From positions 124,001 to 188,000 of the forward strand of contig CAINNJ010000004.1 of assembly GCA_903851195.1 (NCBI GenBank): a stretch of DNA of 64,000 bases. Direction: 5' to 3'. Each line of letters starts with the position of its first letter. Position 1 is the stretch's first letter. Below, piece by piece: positions 24,129-33,537 of this stretch. The notes under the pieces are model-generated. The model made no database searches, had not been told where the DNA came from, and was given only the letters and a program-made list of their open reading frames with translations. Origin of the DNA: an uncultured Acidobacteriia bacterium. Its GTDB lineage: Bacteria; Acidobacteriota; Terriglobia; Bryobacterales; Bryobacteraceae. A program made the translations under genes and the position numbers.

Positions 24129-24206
24129 AAGTCCGTCTCAATGCCAGTCTATCGGGCCAGAGCGTTGTGGCCACCCAAGTGCCTCAAACATCGCCGGGAG
24201 TTGTCC

Positions 24207-25073
24207 ATGAAAATACTGCTGGCTTGTGATCCCACCATTCCTCATGAGGACCTGGTGCAACACGTGACCTCTCGCGTCTGGCCCGTGAATACCGAGTTCG
24301 CCGTGCTCGCCGTGATCGAAGAAATCCCGCAAGGCATCATTCCCGAAACGGTCTCCGACCTGATGTCGGCAGCGACCGGGCACGCCGAAGACAAAGTGGA
24401 ACTGGTGGCCAGTTGCCTGAAAGCCAGCGGCCTGCATGCGTCTCCCTTCGTGCTGGAAGGCAATCCGCATGTCGTGATCGTGCAGGAAGCGGCGTCTCTC
24501 GGCGCCGATCTCATCCTGCTCGGCGCGCCGCGCCCGGAAGAAGGCTATGCATTCCTGAGCAGCCGCATCGCGAGGGCCGTGGTCCGCCACGCGGCCTGTT
24601 CCGTGCAGATCGTGAGAACCGGGGCGATCCGGCGCGTGCTCGTGCCCACGGACGGTTCGGACTCCTCAATAACCGCCGCCCGCGTTCTCGCCGCCGGAAA
24701 ATGGCGCGAAGATGCCGTATTTGAAGTCATGAGCGTGGTGGAACCCCTTTCCGCATCCATTCGGTTTCTCTACCCGCCCCACAACGACAGCGTGGAGGCC
24801 GAGCAAATGCGCGCCAGCGCCATGCTGCACGCCCAGAACGCCATTAAGGCGACCGAACAGATTCTCTCCGATGCGGGTCTGGCCATCTCCGACCACGTCA
24901 TGGTTCCCATCGATATGCCCAATAAGCTGATTATTCAGGAGGCCGCGGCCTGGAAAGCCGATCTGATCGCCATTGGCTCGCACGGCCGCCGCGGAATTCA
25001 GCGCTTTCTTATCGGAAGCGTCTCGGAAAGTGTCGCCATGCACGCCGCCTGCTCCGTGGAAGTAATACGCTAA
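24207..25073 (+). CDS. Tandem-domain universal stress protein (UspA family)
   Basis: 288-aa protein with two Usp domains. Domain 1 (about 1-140) starts MKILLACDPTIPHEDLV, domain 2 (about 148-288) starts RRVLVPTDGSDSSITAARVL and ends with the ATP-binding-type loop IAIGSHGRRGIQRFLIGSVSE, G-2x-G-9x-G(S/T). A weaker IILLGAPRPEE loop in domain 1 suggests that only domain 2 binds nucleotide. A much longer open frame runs upstream on this strand, but it is antisense to other genes; ATG 24207 has GGGAG 7-8 nt before it. Immediately followed by phosphoketolase (3 bp) and acetate kinase, so probably one operon responding to energy or oxygen stress. Confidence 0.9.
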   Translation: MKILLACDPTIPHEDLVQHVTSRVWPVNTEFAVLAVIEEIPQGIIPETVSDLMSAATGHAEDKVELVASCLKASGLHASPFVLEGNPHVVIVQEAASLGADLILLGAPRPEEGYAFLSSRIARAVVRHAACSVQIVRTGAIRRVLVPTDGSDSSITAARVLAAGKWREDAVFEVMSVVEPLSASIRFLYPPHNDSVEAEQMRASAMLHAQNAIKATEQILSDAGLAISDHVMVPIDMPNKLIIQEAAAWKADLIAIGSHGRRGIQRFLIGSVSESVAMHAACSVEVIR

Positions 25074-25076
25074 GTT

Positions 25077-27449
25077 ATGGCTACTCCAGGCGCTCCTGAA
25101 CTCAGCGGTACCGAACTGCAAAAGCTCGACGCATACTGGCGGGCGGCAAACTATTTATCTGTCGGCCAAATCTATTTAATGACAAATGCGTTACTGCGCG
25201 AGCCGTTACGCAAGGAACATGTTAAACCGCGATTACTGGGCCATTGGGGAACCACGCCAGGCCTGAATTTTATTTACGCGCACATGAATCGTGCGATACG
25301 GCTCCATGGCCTCAACGCGATTTACGTATGCGGCCCGGGCCATGGCGGGCCGGGGATGGTGGCCAACACTTATCTCGAAGGCACTTACTCGGAGCTGTAC
25401 CCCAACATACAACAAGACGAAGAAGGTCTTACCCGGCTGTTCCGCCAGTTTTCCTTCCCGGGCGGGATCCCCAGCCATGCCGCGCCGGAAACGCCGGGGT
25501 CCATCCACGAAGGCGGCGAACTCGGCTACTCCCTGCTGCACGCCTACGGCGCGGTCTTCGACAATCCGACCCTCCTCGCCTGCTGCGTGGTGGGCGACGG
25601 CGAGGCGGAGACCGGACCTTGCGCCACCAGCTGGCACTCGAACAAATTCCTGAACCCTGTTCGCGACGGCGCCGTGCTTCCCATCCTGCATCTGAACGGC
25701 GCCAAGATCGCCGGACCCACCGTGCTCGCCAGACTGCCGCACGCCGAACTGGAATCCCTCTTTGAAGGCTACGGCTACAAGTGCTTCTGGGTGGAAGGCT
25801 CCGATCCCGAACTGATGCATCGCCGCATGGCGGGCACCATGGACGAGGTAATCGCGGAGATGCAGGCCATCCAGTCGAAGGCGCGGGCGGAAGGCTACAC
25901 GACACGCCCGCTCTGGCCCATGATCATCCTGCGTTCTCCCAAGGGCTGGACCGGCCCGAAGGAACTCGACGGCAAGCCCATCGAAGGCACCTTCCGCGCC
26001 CATCAGGTGCCGTTGACCTGCCCACGCGAGCGTCCCGATGAACTGAAAATGCTCGAAGACTGGATGCGCGGCTACAAACCCGAAGAACTCTTCGACGAAG
26101 CCGGCAAGTTCCGCCCCGAATACTCGGCGCTGGCCCCGCTGGGCGATGCCCGCATGGGCGCCAATCCGAATGCCAACGGGGGCCTGCTGCTGAAAGACCT
26201 CGCCCTGCCGGATTTCAACAACTACGCCGTTGCCGTGCCGACTCCCGGCGGCGTGGACGGCGAAGCCACCCGCGTCATGGGCGTCTACCTGCGCGACGTT
26301 ATGAAGCTCAACATGGCGCGGCAGAACTTCCGCGTCGTGGCGCCCGATGAAACCTCCTCCAATCGCTGGAACGCCCTGTTCGACGTCACCACCCGCATGT
26401 CCACCGCGGAAATCCGGCCCGATGACGATCATGTTTCACCCGAAGGCCGCGTCATGGAAGTGCTCAGCGAGCACATGTGCCAGGGCTGGCTCGAAGGCTA
26501 TCTGCTCACCGGCCGCCACGGCTTCTTCTCCTGCTATGAAGCCTTCGTGCATATCGTCGACTCCATGTTCAACCAGCACGCCAAGTGGCTCAAGGTCTGC
26601 CGCACCATCCCGTGGCGCCGCCCCGTGGCCTCTCTGAACTATCTGCTGACCTCGCACGTCTGGCGGCAGGATCATAACGGCTTCAGCCACCAGGACCCCG
26701 GCTTCATCGACCATGTGATCAACAAGAAGGCCGAAGTGGTGCGCGTCTATCTGCCGCCGGACGCCAACACGCTGCTCTCCGTCACCGATCACTGCCTGCG
26801 CAGCCGGAACTACGTCAACGTGATCGTGGCCGGCAAGCAGCCGTCGCCGCAGTGGCTGAACCTGGATGACGCGCGCCGTCACTGCACTGCCGGCCTCGGA
26901 ATCTGGGAGTTCGCCAGCAACGATACCGGCGCCGAACCGGACGTAGTGATGGCCTGCGCGGGCGATGTTCCCACCCTCGAAACCCTGGCCGCGGTCGACT
27001 GGCTGCGCCACCATATCCCGGACCTCAAAATCCGCGTCGTGAACGTCGTGGATCTCATGACCCTGCAGCCGCAGTCCGAGCATCCGCATGGTCTGCCCGA
27101 TAAAGAATACGATTCTCTTTTCACCAAAAACCGCCCGATCATCTTCAACTATCACGGCTACCCGTGGCTGATCCACCGGCTCACCTACCGGCGCGCCAAC
27201 CAAAGCCTGCACGTGCGCGGCTACAAAGAAGAGGGCACCACCACCACGCCGTTCGACATGTGCGTGCTCAATGAAATCGACCGTTTTCACCTGGCGATGG
27301 ACGTGATCGACCGCGTGCCGCGCCTGGCCGATATTTCGTCGCACCTGCGCCAGGAACTCCGCGACAGACTTACCGACCACCACTGCTACATCCGCCTGCA
27401 CGGCGAGGACATGCCGGAAGTGGCCAACTGGCGGTGGCCGTCCGAATGA
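25077..27449 (+). CDS. xfp: Phosphoketolase (xylulose-5-P / fructose-6-P)
   Basis: 790-aa thiamine diphosphate enzyme that splits xylulose 5-phosphate or fructose 6-phosphate with phosphate into acetyl phosphate plus glyceraldehyde 3-P or erythrose 4-P. Normal length. N-terminal blocks [32 protein letters not shown] (about 84-95) and [20 protein letters not shown] are diagnostic, as is the TPP-binding motif [19 protein letters not shown] (about 173-191). The C-terminal domain ends DVIDRVP...ADISSHLRQ. No own Shine-Dalgarno sequence; translation is probably coupled to usp. The product acetyl phosphate feeds acetate kinase, encoded next with a 4-bp overlap. Confidence 0.96.
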   Translation: MATPGAPELSGTELQKLDAYWRAANYLSVGQIYLMTNALLREPLRKEHVKPRLLGHWGTTPGLNFIYAHMNRAIRLHGLNAIYVCGPGHGGPGMVANTYLEGTYSELYPNIQQDEEGLTRLFRQFSFPGGIPSHAAPETPGSIHEGGELGYSLLHAYGAVFDNPTLLACCVVGDGEAETGPCATSWHSNKFLNPVRDGAVLPILHLNGAKIAGPTVLARLPHAELESLFEGYGYKCFWVEGSDPELMHRRMAGTMDEVIAEMQAIQSKARAEGYTTRPLWPMIILRSPKGWTGPKELDGKPIEGTFRAHQVPLTCPRERPDELKMLEDWMRGYKPEELFDEAGKFRPEYSALAPLGDARMGANPNANGGLLLKDLALPDFNNYAVAVPTPGGVDGEATRVMGVYLRDVMKLNMARQNFRVVAPDETSSNRWNALFDVTTRMSTAEIRPDDDHVSPEGRVMEVLSEHMCQGWLEGYLLTGRHGFFSCYEAFVHIVDSMFNQHAKWLKVCRTIPWRRPVASLNYLLTSHVWRQDHNGFSHQDPGFIDHVINKKAEVVRVYLPPDANTLLSVTDHCLRSRNYVNVIVAGKQPSPQWLNLDDARRHCTAGLGIWEFASNDTGAEPDVVMACAGDVPTLETLAAVDWLRHHIPDLKIRVVNVVDLMTLQPQSEHPHGLPDKEYDSLFTKNRPIIFNYHGYPWLIHRLTYRRANQSLHVRGYKEEGTTTTPFDMCVLNEIDRFHLAMDVIDRVPRLADISSHLRQELRDRLTDHHCYIRLHGEDMPEVANWRWPSE

Positions 27450-28576
27450 AAGTCCTGGTCCTGAACTCCGGCAGTTCTTCGGTGAAGTATGAACTCTGGG
27501 AAACAAGTCCGGAAGCGATTGCCGCCAATTCCGACACTCTGATTAAACGGGGAAATGTGGAGCGCGTGGACGATATCGACCAGGCGCTCCACACCGTCTT
27601 CGACGATCTGGGCGCGTTGTCGGTGGACGCCGTGGGGCACCGCATCGTCCACGGCGGCGCGAAATACACGGCGTCCGTCCTGGTGGATGCGCAGGTCGAG
27701 AAGGACATCGAAGACCTGGGCGAACTGGCCCCTCTGCACAATCCACATAACCTGGCAGGCGTCCGCGCGGCGCAGCGGCGTCTGCCGTCGGCGCGCCACG
27801 TGGCTGTGTTCGACACCGCGTTTCACCATACCCTCCCGCAAATCGCCTATGCCTACGGGCTGCCGTTCGAATACCTGACCGAGCGGAAAATCCGCCGCTA
27901 CGGCTTCCACGGCATCTCCCACCGCTACGTGTCCTGGAAGTTCGCGGAACTGCACGGCAAGAGCCGGGAGCAGTACCGGCTCATCACCTGCCACCTGGGC
28001 AACGGCTGCTCGGTCTGCGCAATCGAATACGGAAAATCGATCGACACCTCCATGGGCTTCACGCCGCTCGAAGGTCTGTTGATGGGCACCCGCGCCGGTG
28101 ACGTGGATGCGGGAGCGATTCTGCACCTCATCACGCAGGATCGCCAGTCGCCGCTCGAAGTGCTCAAAATGCTGAACAGCGAGAGCGGGCTGAAGGGTCT
28201 GTCCGGCGTCTCCAACGACATGCGCGACGTGCAGAAACACGCGGCGGCGGGCGAACCGCGCTCGCAACTCTCCGTCGATATGTTCTGCTACCGCGTGCGC
28301 AAATACATCGGGGCGTATCTGGCCGCGATGGACGGCGCGGACGCGCTGATCTTCACCGGCGGCATCGGGGAAAATTCGCCGGAAATCCGCGCGCAGATCT
28401 GCTCAAAGACCGCAAGCCTCGGCATCTCTCTCGATGCCGCCGCGAACACCGCAAAAAGCGGCGAGCCCCGACAGATCGGCCACGGCCGGGTACCGGTCTG
28501 GGTGGTGCCGACACAGGAGGAACTGCTCATCGCCCGGGATACGCTGCGTTGTATCCTGAATATCCCGCATGAGTGA
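27446..28576 (+). CDS. ackA: Acetate kinase
   Basis: 376-aa ASKHA kinase converting acetyl phosphate plus ADP to acetate plus ATP. Start ATG 27446 overlaps the xfp stop (ATGA) and gives the exact family N-terminus [18 protein letters not shown]. Further blocks: [12 protein letters not shown] (about 60), [23 protein letters not shown] (about 182-192), [21 protein letters not shown] and [14 protein letters not shown]. Slightly shorter than E. coli AckA (400 aa) because of loop deletions only. No Pta lies near, so acetyl phosphate from phosphoketolase is the likely substrate source. Confidence 0.95.
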   Translation: MKVLVLNSGSSSVKYELWETSPEAIAANSDTLIKRGNVERVDDIDQALHTVFDDLGALSVDAVGHRIVHGGAKYTASVLVDAQVEKDIEDLGELAPLHNPHNLAGVRAAQRRLPSARHVAVFDTAFHHTLPQIAYAYGLPFEYLTERKIRRYGFHGISHRYVSWKFAELHGKSREQYRLITCHLGNGCSVCAIEYGKSIDTSMGFTPLEGLLMGTRAGDVDAGAILHLITQDRQSPLEVLKMLNSESGLKGLSGVSNDMRDVQKHAAAGEPRSQLSVDMFCYRVRKYIGAYLAAMDGADALIFTGGIGENSPEIRAQICSKTASLGISLDAAANTAKSGEPRQIGHGRVPVWVVPTQEELLIARDTLRCILNIPHE

Positions 28577-29036
28577 GCTGACAAACGAATCACTGCAGGA
28601 ATTGGTCCAGGGATTTAAAAACGGCACGTGGCCGGGCTCAAACTGGAAGCACGCGCATCATCTGATGCTCGCCGCCTGCTACATTCTGGACCATGAAGAC
28701 GCGCTGCAGCGCCTCCGCGCCAACATCCCGCTCTACAACCTGAGTCAGGGCGGCCAGAACACGCCCGACTCGGGCTATCACGAAACCCTCACCGTCTTCT
28801 GGTATGAGATCGTCCGCGATTTCATCCAGGCTCTGCCCGCCGGCTTGCCGCGCGTCGAAATCGTGCGGCTCGTGGTCGACGAATTCGCCCCGCAACGCGA
28901 CCTGTTCCGCCGCTATTACGATTTCGACGTGGTTAAGTCGCGGGAAGCTCGTGCCGTGTGGATACCGCCGTCGCGCGCAGTGCCAGATACAGTCCCGCCG
29001 CAGCCAGAGCCAGCGAAATCCACTGCTCCAGCGTGA
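28569..29036 (+). CDS. Conserved hypothetical protein
   Basis: 155-aa soluble protein, all helical at the N-terminus. Recognisable pieces are NGTWPGSNWKHAHHLMLAAC and NLSQGGQNTPDSGYHETLTV, which match a family of unnamed bacterial proteins sharing a WxHxxHL and TxxSGYHETxT pattern. The two His-rich motifs suggest a metal or substrate site, but I know of no assigned function. It overlaps ackA by 8 bp, so it is the fourth gene of the usp operon. The last 30 residues are Pro/Ala-rich, and the final 104 bp run antisense to the end of lgt. Confidence 0.75.
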   Translation: MSELTNESLQELVQGFKNGTWPGSNWKHAHHLMLAACYILDHEDALQRLRANIPLYNLSQGGQNTPDSGYHETLTVFWYEIVRDFIQALPAGLPRVEIVRLVVDEFAPQRDLFRRYYDFDVVKSREARAVWIPPSRAVPDTVPPQPEPAKSTAPA

Positions 29037-29724
29037 ACGGCCCGCCCAGCGGATTCGAGGCATCGTGCATGCGCAGGAACTCCACCCCGAACCGGACCAG
29101 CCCGTAGAGCAGAAAGTACATCCCGATAATCGACCCGTCCCGGTGCGGCTTGTTCAGGCGCCAGATCAGAATCGCGCAGATAATCCCCTCGGCGAACGCC
29201 TCGTAAAGCTGCGTGGGATGCAGCGGAATTCCCAGCGGCACGCCGGTCGTCACATCCTGATTCGTGAACGTAACGGCCCAGGGAAGATGCGTCGGTCTGC
29301 CCCAGCAGCAGCCAGCCGCGAAACATCCCAGCCGGCCAATGCCGTGCCCAATGGCCACACCCGGTGCGAACACATCGCAGGTGGTGAGCACGGGCATCTT
29401 CTGCGCGCGCATGTAGACCACGGCGAAAACCAGCGCCAGCACGAAGCCGCCGAAGAAGATCCCGGCGCTCTGCAGCGTGGCCAATGAGAAAATCTCCGCC
29501 GGGTGCGTGCGGAACTCCGGGTCGAGCGCGATCATCAGCAACTTCGCGCCCAGCATGCCGACCAGCGCGCAGTAGACGCCCAGATTAATCACGTTCTCTG
29601 TATTCAGCCCGCGTTCTTTGGCAAAGCGCGCCGACAGCCAAAGCGCCGTCAGAAACGCAATGGCCACCAGCAGGCCATAACTCGGCATGGAGAAGCTCGC
29701 AATGTGAAACAGTCTGGGGAACAT
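28933..29724 (-). CDS. lgt: Prolipoprotein diacylglyceryl transferase
   Basis: 263-aa, seven-helix inner-membrane enzyme that moves diacylglycerol from phosphatidylglycerol to the lipobox Cys. The Lgt signature is GHGIGRLGCFAAGCCWGRPT (about 146-165; the arginine of GRxGCF is the key residue), with YGLLVAIAFL near the N-terminus and HPTQLYEAF (about 193-201). Follows lspA by 1 bp, so both lipoprotein-processing steps are co-expressed with ileS. The 3' end overlaps the convergent hypothetical gene by 104 bp. Confidence 0.94.
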   Translation of the reverse strand: MFPRLFHIASFSMPSYGLLVAIAFLTALWLSARFAKERGLNTENVINLGVYCALVGMLGAKLLMIALDPEFRTHPAEIFSLATLQSAGIFFGGFVLALVFAVVYMRAQKMPVLTTCDVFAPGVAIGHGIGRLGCFAAGCCWGRPTHLPWAVTFTNQDVTTGVPLGIPLHPTQLYEAFAEGIICAILIWRLNKPHRDGSIIGMYFLLYGLVRFGVEFLRMHDASNPLGGPFTLEQWISLALAAAGLYLALRATAVSTRHELPAT

Positions 29725-29725
29725 A

Positions 29726-30217
29726 TCAGGCGCCTGCTTCCTTTTTATTCACCAATAACATGCTGAGAATCAGCAATCCCGCTCCCACGCAAATCGCGGA
29801 ATCGGCCAGATTAAAAACATACCAGTGCCACTCGCCTGCGTGGAAGTCGAGAAAATCCGTCACCATGCCGGCATGGGCGCGGTCGTAGACATTGCCCACG
29901 GCGCCGCCGAAAATCAGCGAAAGCCCCGTGCCCGTGAGCCGGTCCTGCTTGTCGATCTTCCACAGCATGGCCGCCAGAATTGCCACCGCGACCACCGACA
30001 CGGCAATCAGAATCATGGTGCGCAGCGGGCTCGGATTCTCCTGGAACATCCCGAACGCCACGCCCGCATTGCTCGACCGCACGATGTTAAAGAAGCCCGG
30101 AATCACCACCGTGCTGTCGAACGCGTCATAACGCGTTTCGATAATCCACTTCGACCAGCGGTCGACAGCAAACACGCCCGCCGCAGTCAGAAACGCCTGC
30201 AGCCTGCGGCTAAGCAT
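29726..30217 (-). CDS. lspA: Lipoprotein signal peptidase (SPase II)
   Basis: 163-aa, four-helix aspartic protease that cuts the signal peptide of diacylglyceryl-modified lipoproteins. Catalytic aspartates are in GAVGNVYDRAHAGMVTDFLDF (D of GNxxDR) and FNLADSAICVGAG (D of NxAD). VDRWSKWII is the conserved first-helix element. Starts 8 bp inside ileS, a classic ileS-lspA pairing. Confidence 0.95.
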   Translation of the reverse strand: MLSRRLQAFLTAAGVFAVDRWSKWIIETRYDAFDSTVVIPGFFNIVRSSNAGVAFGMFQENPSPLRTMILIAVSVVAVAILAAMLWKIDKQDRLTGTGLSLIFGGAVGNVYDRAHAGMVTDFLDFHAGEWHWYVFNLADSAICVGAGLLILSMLLVNKKEAGA

Positions 30218-33008
30218 CCGGCCGGAAGTCCTTCACCACCGCGGCGCAAAACGCGCAGCAGGTGGGATATTCGGGCGCGCTGCCCACATCGTGCGTGTAT
30301 TTCCAGCAGCGCTCGCACTTCGTGCCGGTCGCCCGGGTGATGCTGACGCCGGGTTCGGCGCCCTCCGCCAGATCCACGGCCGACACGATGAACAGGCCCG
30401 GCAGTTCCGCGGCATGTTCCTGCAGCAGAGCCAGCAGATCCTTCTCGGCCGTGATGTGAACGTGCGCTTCCAGCGGCGCTCCGATAGTCTTTTCCTGCCG
30501 CGCGGCTTCCAGACTCTTCAGCACCGTGTCGCGCAGCGGAATCATCTCGTCCCAAGCCTGCAGACGCTGCCGGTCGTGGATGCCTTCACTGAGTTCCGCG
30601 GCTTCCGGGAAGTACGCCATATGCACACTGCCCTGCCCGCCCAGATGCGGCCAGATCTCTTCCATAGTAAAGCTGAGCACCGGCGCGAACAGACGCACCA
30701 GCGCGTAGGAAAGCCGGTACAGCGCCGTCTGCGCGGAGCGGCGCGCCAGCGAAGTCTTCCCGCTGGTGTACAGCCGGTCTTTGAGAACGTCGAAATAGAT
30801 GGAACTCAGATCGGCCGTCGCGAAATCGTACACCGCCCGATACACCTTGTGAAACGCATACTCGCTGAACCAGATCCGGCAGCGCGCCACCAACTCTTCG
30901 GCGCGCACCAGGATCCACTGGTCGATCCCGAACAGCTGATCGCCCGCCACCGCGTCGGTCGCGGGATTGAAGTCGTGCAGGTTGCCCAGTGCGTACCGGA
31001 ACGTGTTCCGGATCTTCCGATAAGCTTCCGAAAGTCGCGTCAGGATCACCGGTGAAATGCGCACATCCTCGGCGAAATCCACCGAAGAGGTCCACAGGCG
31101 AATCAACTCCGCCCCGTACTCTTTGATGATCTCTTCCGGAGCGACGCCGTTACCGATGGATTTCGAAAGCGGGCGTCCATCCGCATCCAGCGTCCAGCCG
31201 TGCGTGGCCGTTTCGCGATAAGGCGCGGAGCCCTTCAGCCCGACGCCGATCAGCAGCGAACTCTGGAACCAGCCGCGATACTGGTCGCCGCCTTCCATGT
31301 ACATATCGGCCGGCCAGCGCAGCCCGTAATCGTCGTTGAGCGTCGCCAGGTGGCTGGAACCGGAATCGAACCAGACATCCAGAATGTCGTTTTCTTTGGT
31401 AAACGCGGACGACCCGCATTTCGAACAGGTCGTGCCTTCGGGAACGAACTGATCGGCCGTGCGCTCAAACCAGATATCCGCGGAATGCTGGGCGAAAAGG
31501 CTGACTACGCTGTCCAGGATCTTGCGATCCGTCAGCGGATGCCGGCACTGGCCGCAATAGAACACGACAATCGGCACGCCCCAGACACGCTGCCGCGAAA
31601 TACACCAGTCCGGCCGTGACGAAACCATGTTGGAGATCCGGTCGTTGCCCCAGCCGGGAATCCACTTCACGGCGTTGATGGCATCGAGCGCGGTGCTGCG
31701 CAGGCCGTTGTTGTCCATCCCGATAAACCACTGTTCGGTGGCCCGGAAGATGGTCGCATTGTGGCAGCGCCAGCAGTGCGGATACGAGTGTTCGATGTTT
31801 TCGAGACCCAGCAGCGCGCCATGCGCTTTCAGGATTTCGACCACCAGGGGATTGCCTTCCCAGATCGTCTTGCCGAGCAGTTCTTCCGGTAGCGGAACCT
31901 GCCCTTCCACATTGATAAAGCGCCCGGCGCCATCCACCGGACAGTAGACCGGCAGCCCGTACTGCAGCCCGGCCACGTAATCTTCCTGGCCATGCCCCGG
32001 CGCCGTATGAACCGCTCCGGTGCCTTGTTCCAGCGTGACATGATCGCCCAGCATCCCGATCGACGGGCGGCCGAGAAACGGATGCCGGAACACCGTGCCG
32101 TCCAGCTTCTGCCCGTGAAACCGCGCGACGACCTGCGGTTCCTGCCAGCCGCACTTCTGAGCGGTCACACTCAGCAAATCGCTGGCGACAATGTAAACGT
32201 CCCCCGCCACTTCCGCGCCGACGTACTCGTATTTCGGATTATAAGAGATTCCCAGGTTCGCGGGAATCGTCCAGGGCGTCGTGGTCCAGATGAGCCCGTA
32301 CACCTTTTTCCCTGCCAGTTCCGCCGCAATCGACGCGGCGTCCGAAGTCAGCTCGAACCGCACCCAGATGGACGGGCTCTTGTGGTTCTCATACTCCACT
32401 TCCGCCTCGGCCAGCGCGGTCCGGTCATGGATGCACCAGTTCACCGGCTTCAGGCCCTTGTAGACATAACCCTTATCGAGGAAGTCCACAAACGCGCCCG
32501 CGATCACGGCCTGGTACTTCGGGTTCATCGTGAGATACGGACGGTCCCACGAACCGAGCACGCCCAGACGCTTGAAGTCCTGCCGTTGCAGGTCGATCCA
32601 CTTCTCGGCGTATTTCCGGCAGGCCCGGCGGATCTGCACCGCGGTCATCTGCGCTTTTTTCGCGCCCAGTTCCAGGTCGACTTTGTGTTCGATCGGCAGG
32701 CCGTGACAGTCCCAGCCCGGCACGTACGGCGCGTCGTAACCCGACATCGTTTTCGACTTGACGATGAAATCCTTGATGATCTTGTTGAACGCGGTCCCGA
32801 GGTGGATCCGGCCGTTGGCATACGGCGGACCGTCATGCAGAATCCAGGTGGGCTTCCCCTCGCGGGACTTTCGAATCTGTCCGTAAAGATCCTCCGCGGC
32901 CCAGCGGGCGAGCATCTTCGGCTCTGCCTGCGGCAGGTTGGCCTTCATGGAAAAATTCGTTCGAGGCAGATTAAGAGTCTGCTTCAAATCAGTGTTCGGG
33001 GGAGTCAT
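30210..33008 (-). CDS. ileS: Isoleucyl-tRNA synthetase
   Basis: About 932-aa class I synthetase charging tRNA-Ile. HIGH motif is in PYANGRIHLGTAFN, KMSKS equivalent in GRPLSKSIGNG, the editing domain carries the GxxWTTTPWTIPAN block, and the C-terminal zinc finger has four Cys pairs (TKCERCWKY and PTCCAFCA). The open frame also allows ATG 33026, but ATG 33008 is preceded by AGAGAT at a better distance and matches the usual family N-terminus TDLKQTLNLP. No T-box leader was seen. Overlaps lspA by 8 bp. Confidence 0.95.
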   Translation of the reverse strand: MTPPNTDLKQTLNLPRTNFSMKANLPQAEPKMLARWAAEDLYGQIRKSREGKPTWILHDGPPYANGRIHLGTAFNKIIKDFIVKSKTMSGYDAPYVPGWDCHGLPIEHKVDLELGAKKAQMTAVQIRRACRKYAEKWIDLQRQDFKRLGVLGSWDRPYLTMNPKYQAVIAGAFVDFLDKGYVYKGLKPVNWCIHDRTALAEAEVEYENHKSPSIWVRFELTSDAASIAAELAGKKVYGLIWTTTPWTIPANLGISYNPKYEYVGAEVAGDVYIVASDLLSVTAQKCGWQEPQVVARFHGQKLDGTVFRHPFLGRPSIGMLGDHVTLEQGTGAVHTAPGHGQEDYVAGLQYGLPVYCPVDGAGRFINVEGQVPLPEELLGKTIWEGNPLVVEILKAHGALLGLENIEHSYPHCWRCHNATIFRATEQWFIGMDNNGLRSTALDAINAVKWIPGWGNDRISNMVSSRPDWCISRQRVWGVPIVVFYCGQCRHPLTDRKILDSVVSLFAQHSADIWFERTADQFVPEGTTCSKCGSSAFTKENDILDVWFDSGSSHLATLNDDYGLRWPADMYMEGGDQYRGWFQSSLLIGVGLKGSAPYRETATHGWTLDADGRPLSKSIGNGVAPEEIIKEYGAELIRLWTSSVDFAEDVRISPVILTRLSEAYRKIRNTFRYALGNLHDFNPATDAVAGDQLFGIDQWILVRAEELVARCRIWFSEYAFHKVYRAVYDFATADLSSIYFDVLKDRLYTSGKTSLARRSAQTALYRLSYALVRLFAPVLSFTMEEIWPHLGGQGSVHMAYFPEAAELSEGIHDRQRLQAWDEMIPLRDTVLKSLEAARQEKTIGAPLEAHVHITAEKDLLALLQEHAAELPGLFIVSAVDLAEGAEPGVSITRATGTKCERCWKYTHDVGSAPEYPTCCAFCAAVVKDFRPDA

Positions 33009-33104
33009 CGGAGGGATCTCTTTCATTGTACGAGAGATGGCAATTCGGGGACCGGGATGTCAGGGAAATGTTCGCGTCGCTATGGTTATCTCCGCTGTGC
33101 GTGT

Positions 33105-33293
33105 TCACGGAACTTCCAGCCAGTTGGAGACACGACCTGCTGCCCGGACAGGGTGCCGGAGCGGAATCGTGAGAAAGTTCGCCCACCAAGATTCGGGAAC
33201 AACGATCTTCCCAAATAGCGTGGCAGAATTTCGATGTGGACGATCAGAACCAGACAGTGAACAGGGCCACTATTCGGCGAGGACCAACCGCAT
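33105..33293 (-). pseudogene. Decayed PIN-domain (DUF3368-type) toxin remnant
   Basis: Directly after the UPF0175 stop (4-bp gap, the normal antitoxin-toxin spacing) an ATG at 33293 starts MRLVLAE and then meets a stop. In other frames the same strand continues LVLIVHIEILPRYLGR, then after a frame change KIVVPESW and later SNWLEVP before a stop at 33105. These match in order the N-terminal third of DUF3368 PIN toxins (MxxVxADTSPL, YLxLIGHIEILPxLF, xxVIVPxAV, WLEV). Only about 60 of about 155 codons remain, spread over three frames, and the rest is absent. Confidence 0.6.
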
Positions 33294-33297
33294 CGCC

Positions 33298-33525
33298 TTA
33301 CAGTCCAAACCGCTTCAGCGCCTCACGTTCCCGCTCGAAATCCGGCAAGGTGTAATCCTGGAAAATGCCGTGGGCCTTCAAGAATCCGTCCAGCTGAATC
33401 CGGGCGAAACCGAGCATTTCGCTCAGCTCTGGTTCCGTTATCCGACCCACCCGGAGTTGCTCCAGACTGAACTCTTCGAGGGCGCGACGTGACAGTCCAT
33501 CCGGAATCGGAACCGTCGCGCCCAT
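33298..33525 (-). CDS. UPF0175 family antitoxin-like protein (orphan)
   Basis: 75-aa helical DNA-binding type protein of the UPF0175 family, usually the antitoxin encoded before a PIN-domain toxin. MGATVPIPDGL is followed by a helix-turn-helix core (ITEPELSEMLGFARIQLDGFLKAHGI, where family members read xSxGKAAELAGxSRxEFLELLxxxGI), ending YTLPDFEREREALKRFGL. It starts 12 bp after the FAH gene. Its toxin partner downstream is broken. Confidence 0.8.
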   Translation of the reverse strand: MGATVPIPDGLSRRALEEFSLEQLRVGRITEPELSEMLGFARIQLDGFLKAHGIFQDYTLPDFEREREALKRFGL

Positions 33526-33537
33526 GAAACTTACCTT

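Noticed and set aside
20886-24206. 1100-codon open frame on the plus strand leading into the Usp gene
   Set aside because: It is antisense to TerC, GH51 and the sigma/anti-sigma genes, all with full family motifs; low-complexity Arg/His/Pro content is a GC-codon artefact. Only 24207-25073 is real.
30291-31055. Long plus-strand frames inside ileS
   Set aside because: Antisense to a complete isoleucyl-tRNA synthetase; no ribosome sites or family motifs.
33009-33104. T-box riboswitch before ileS
   Set aside because: No specifier loop, T-box core or anti-terminator could be found in the short gap, which is mostly toxin remnant.
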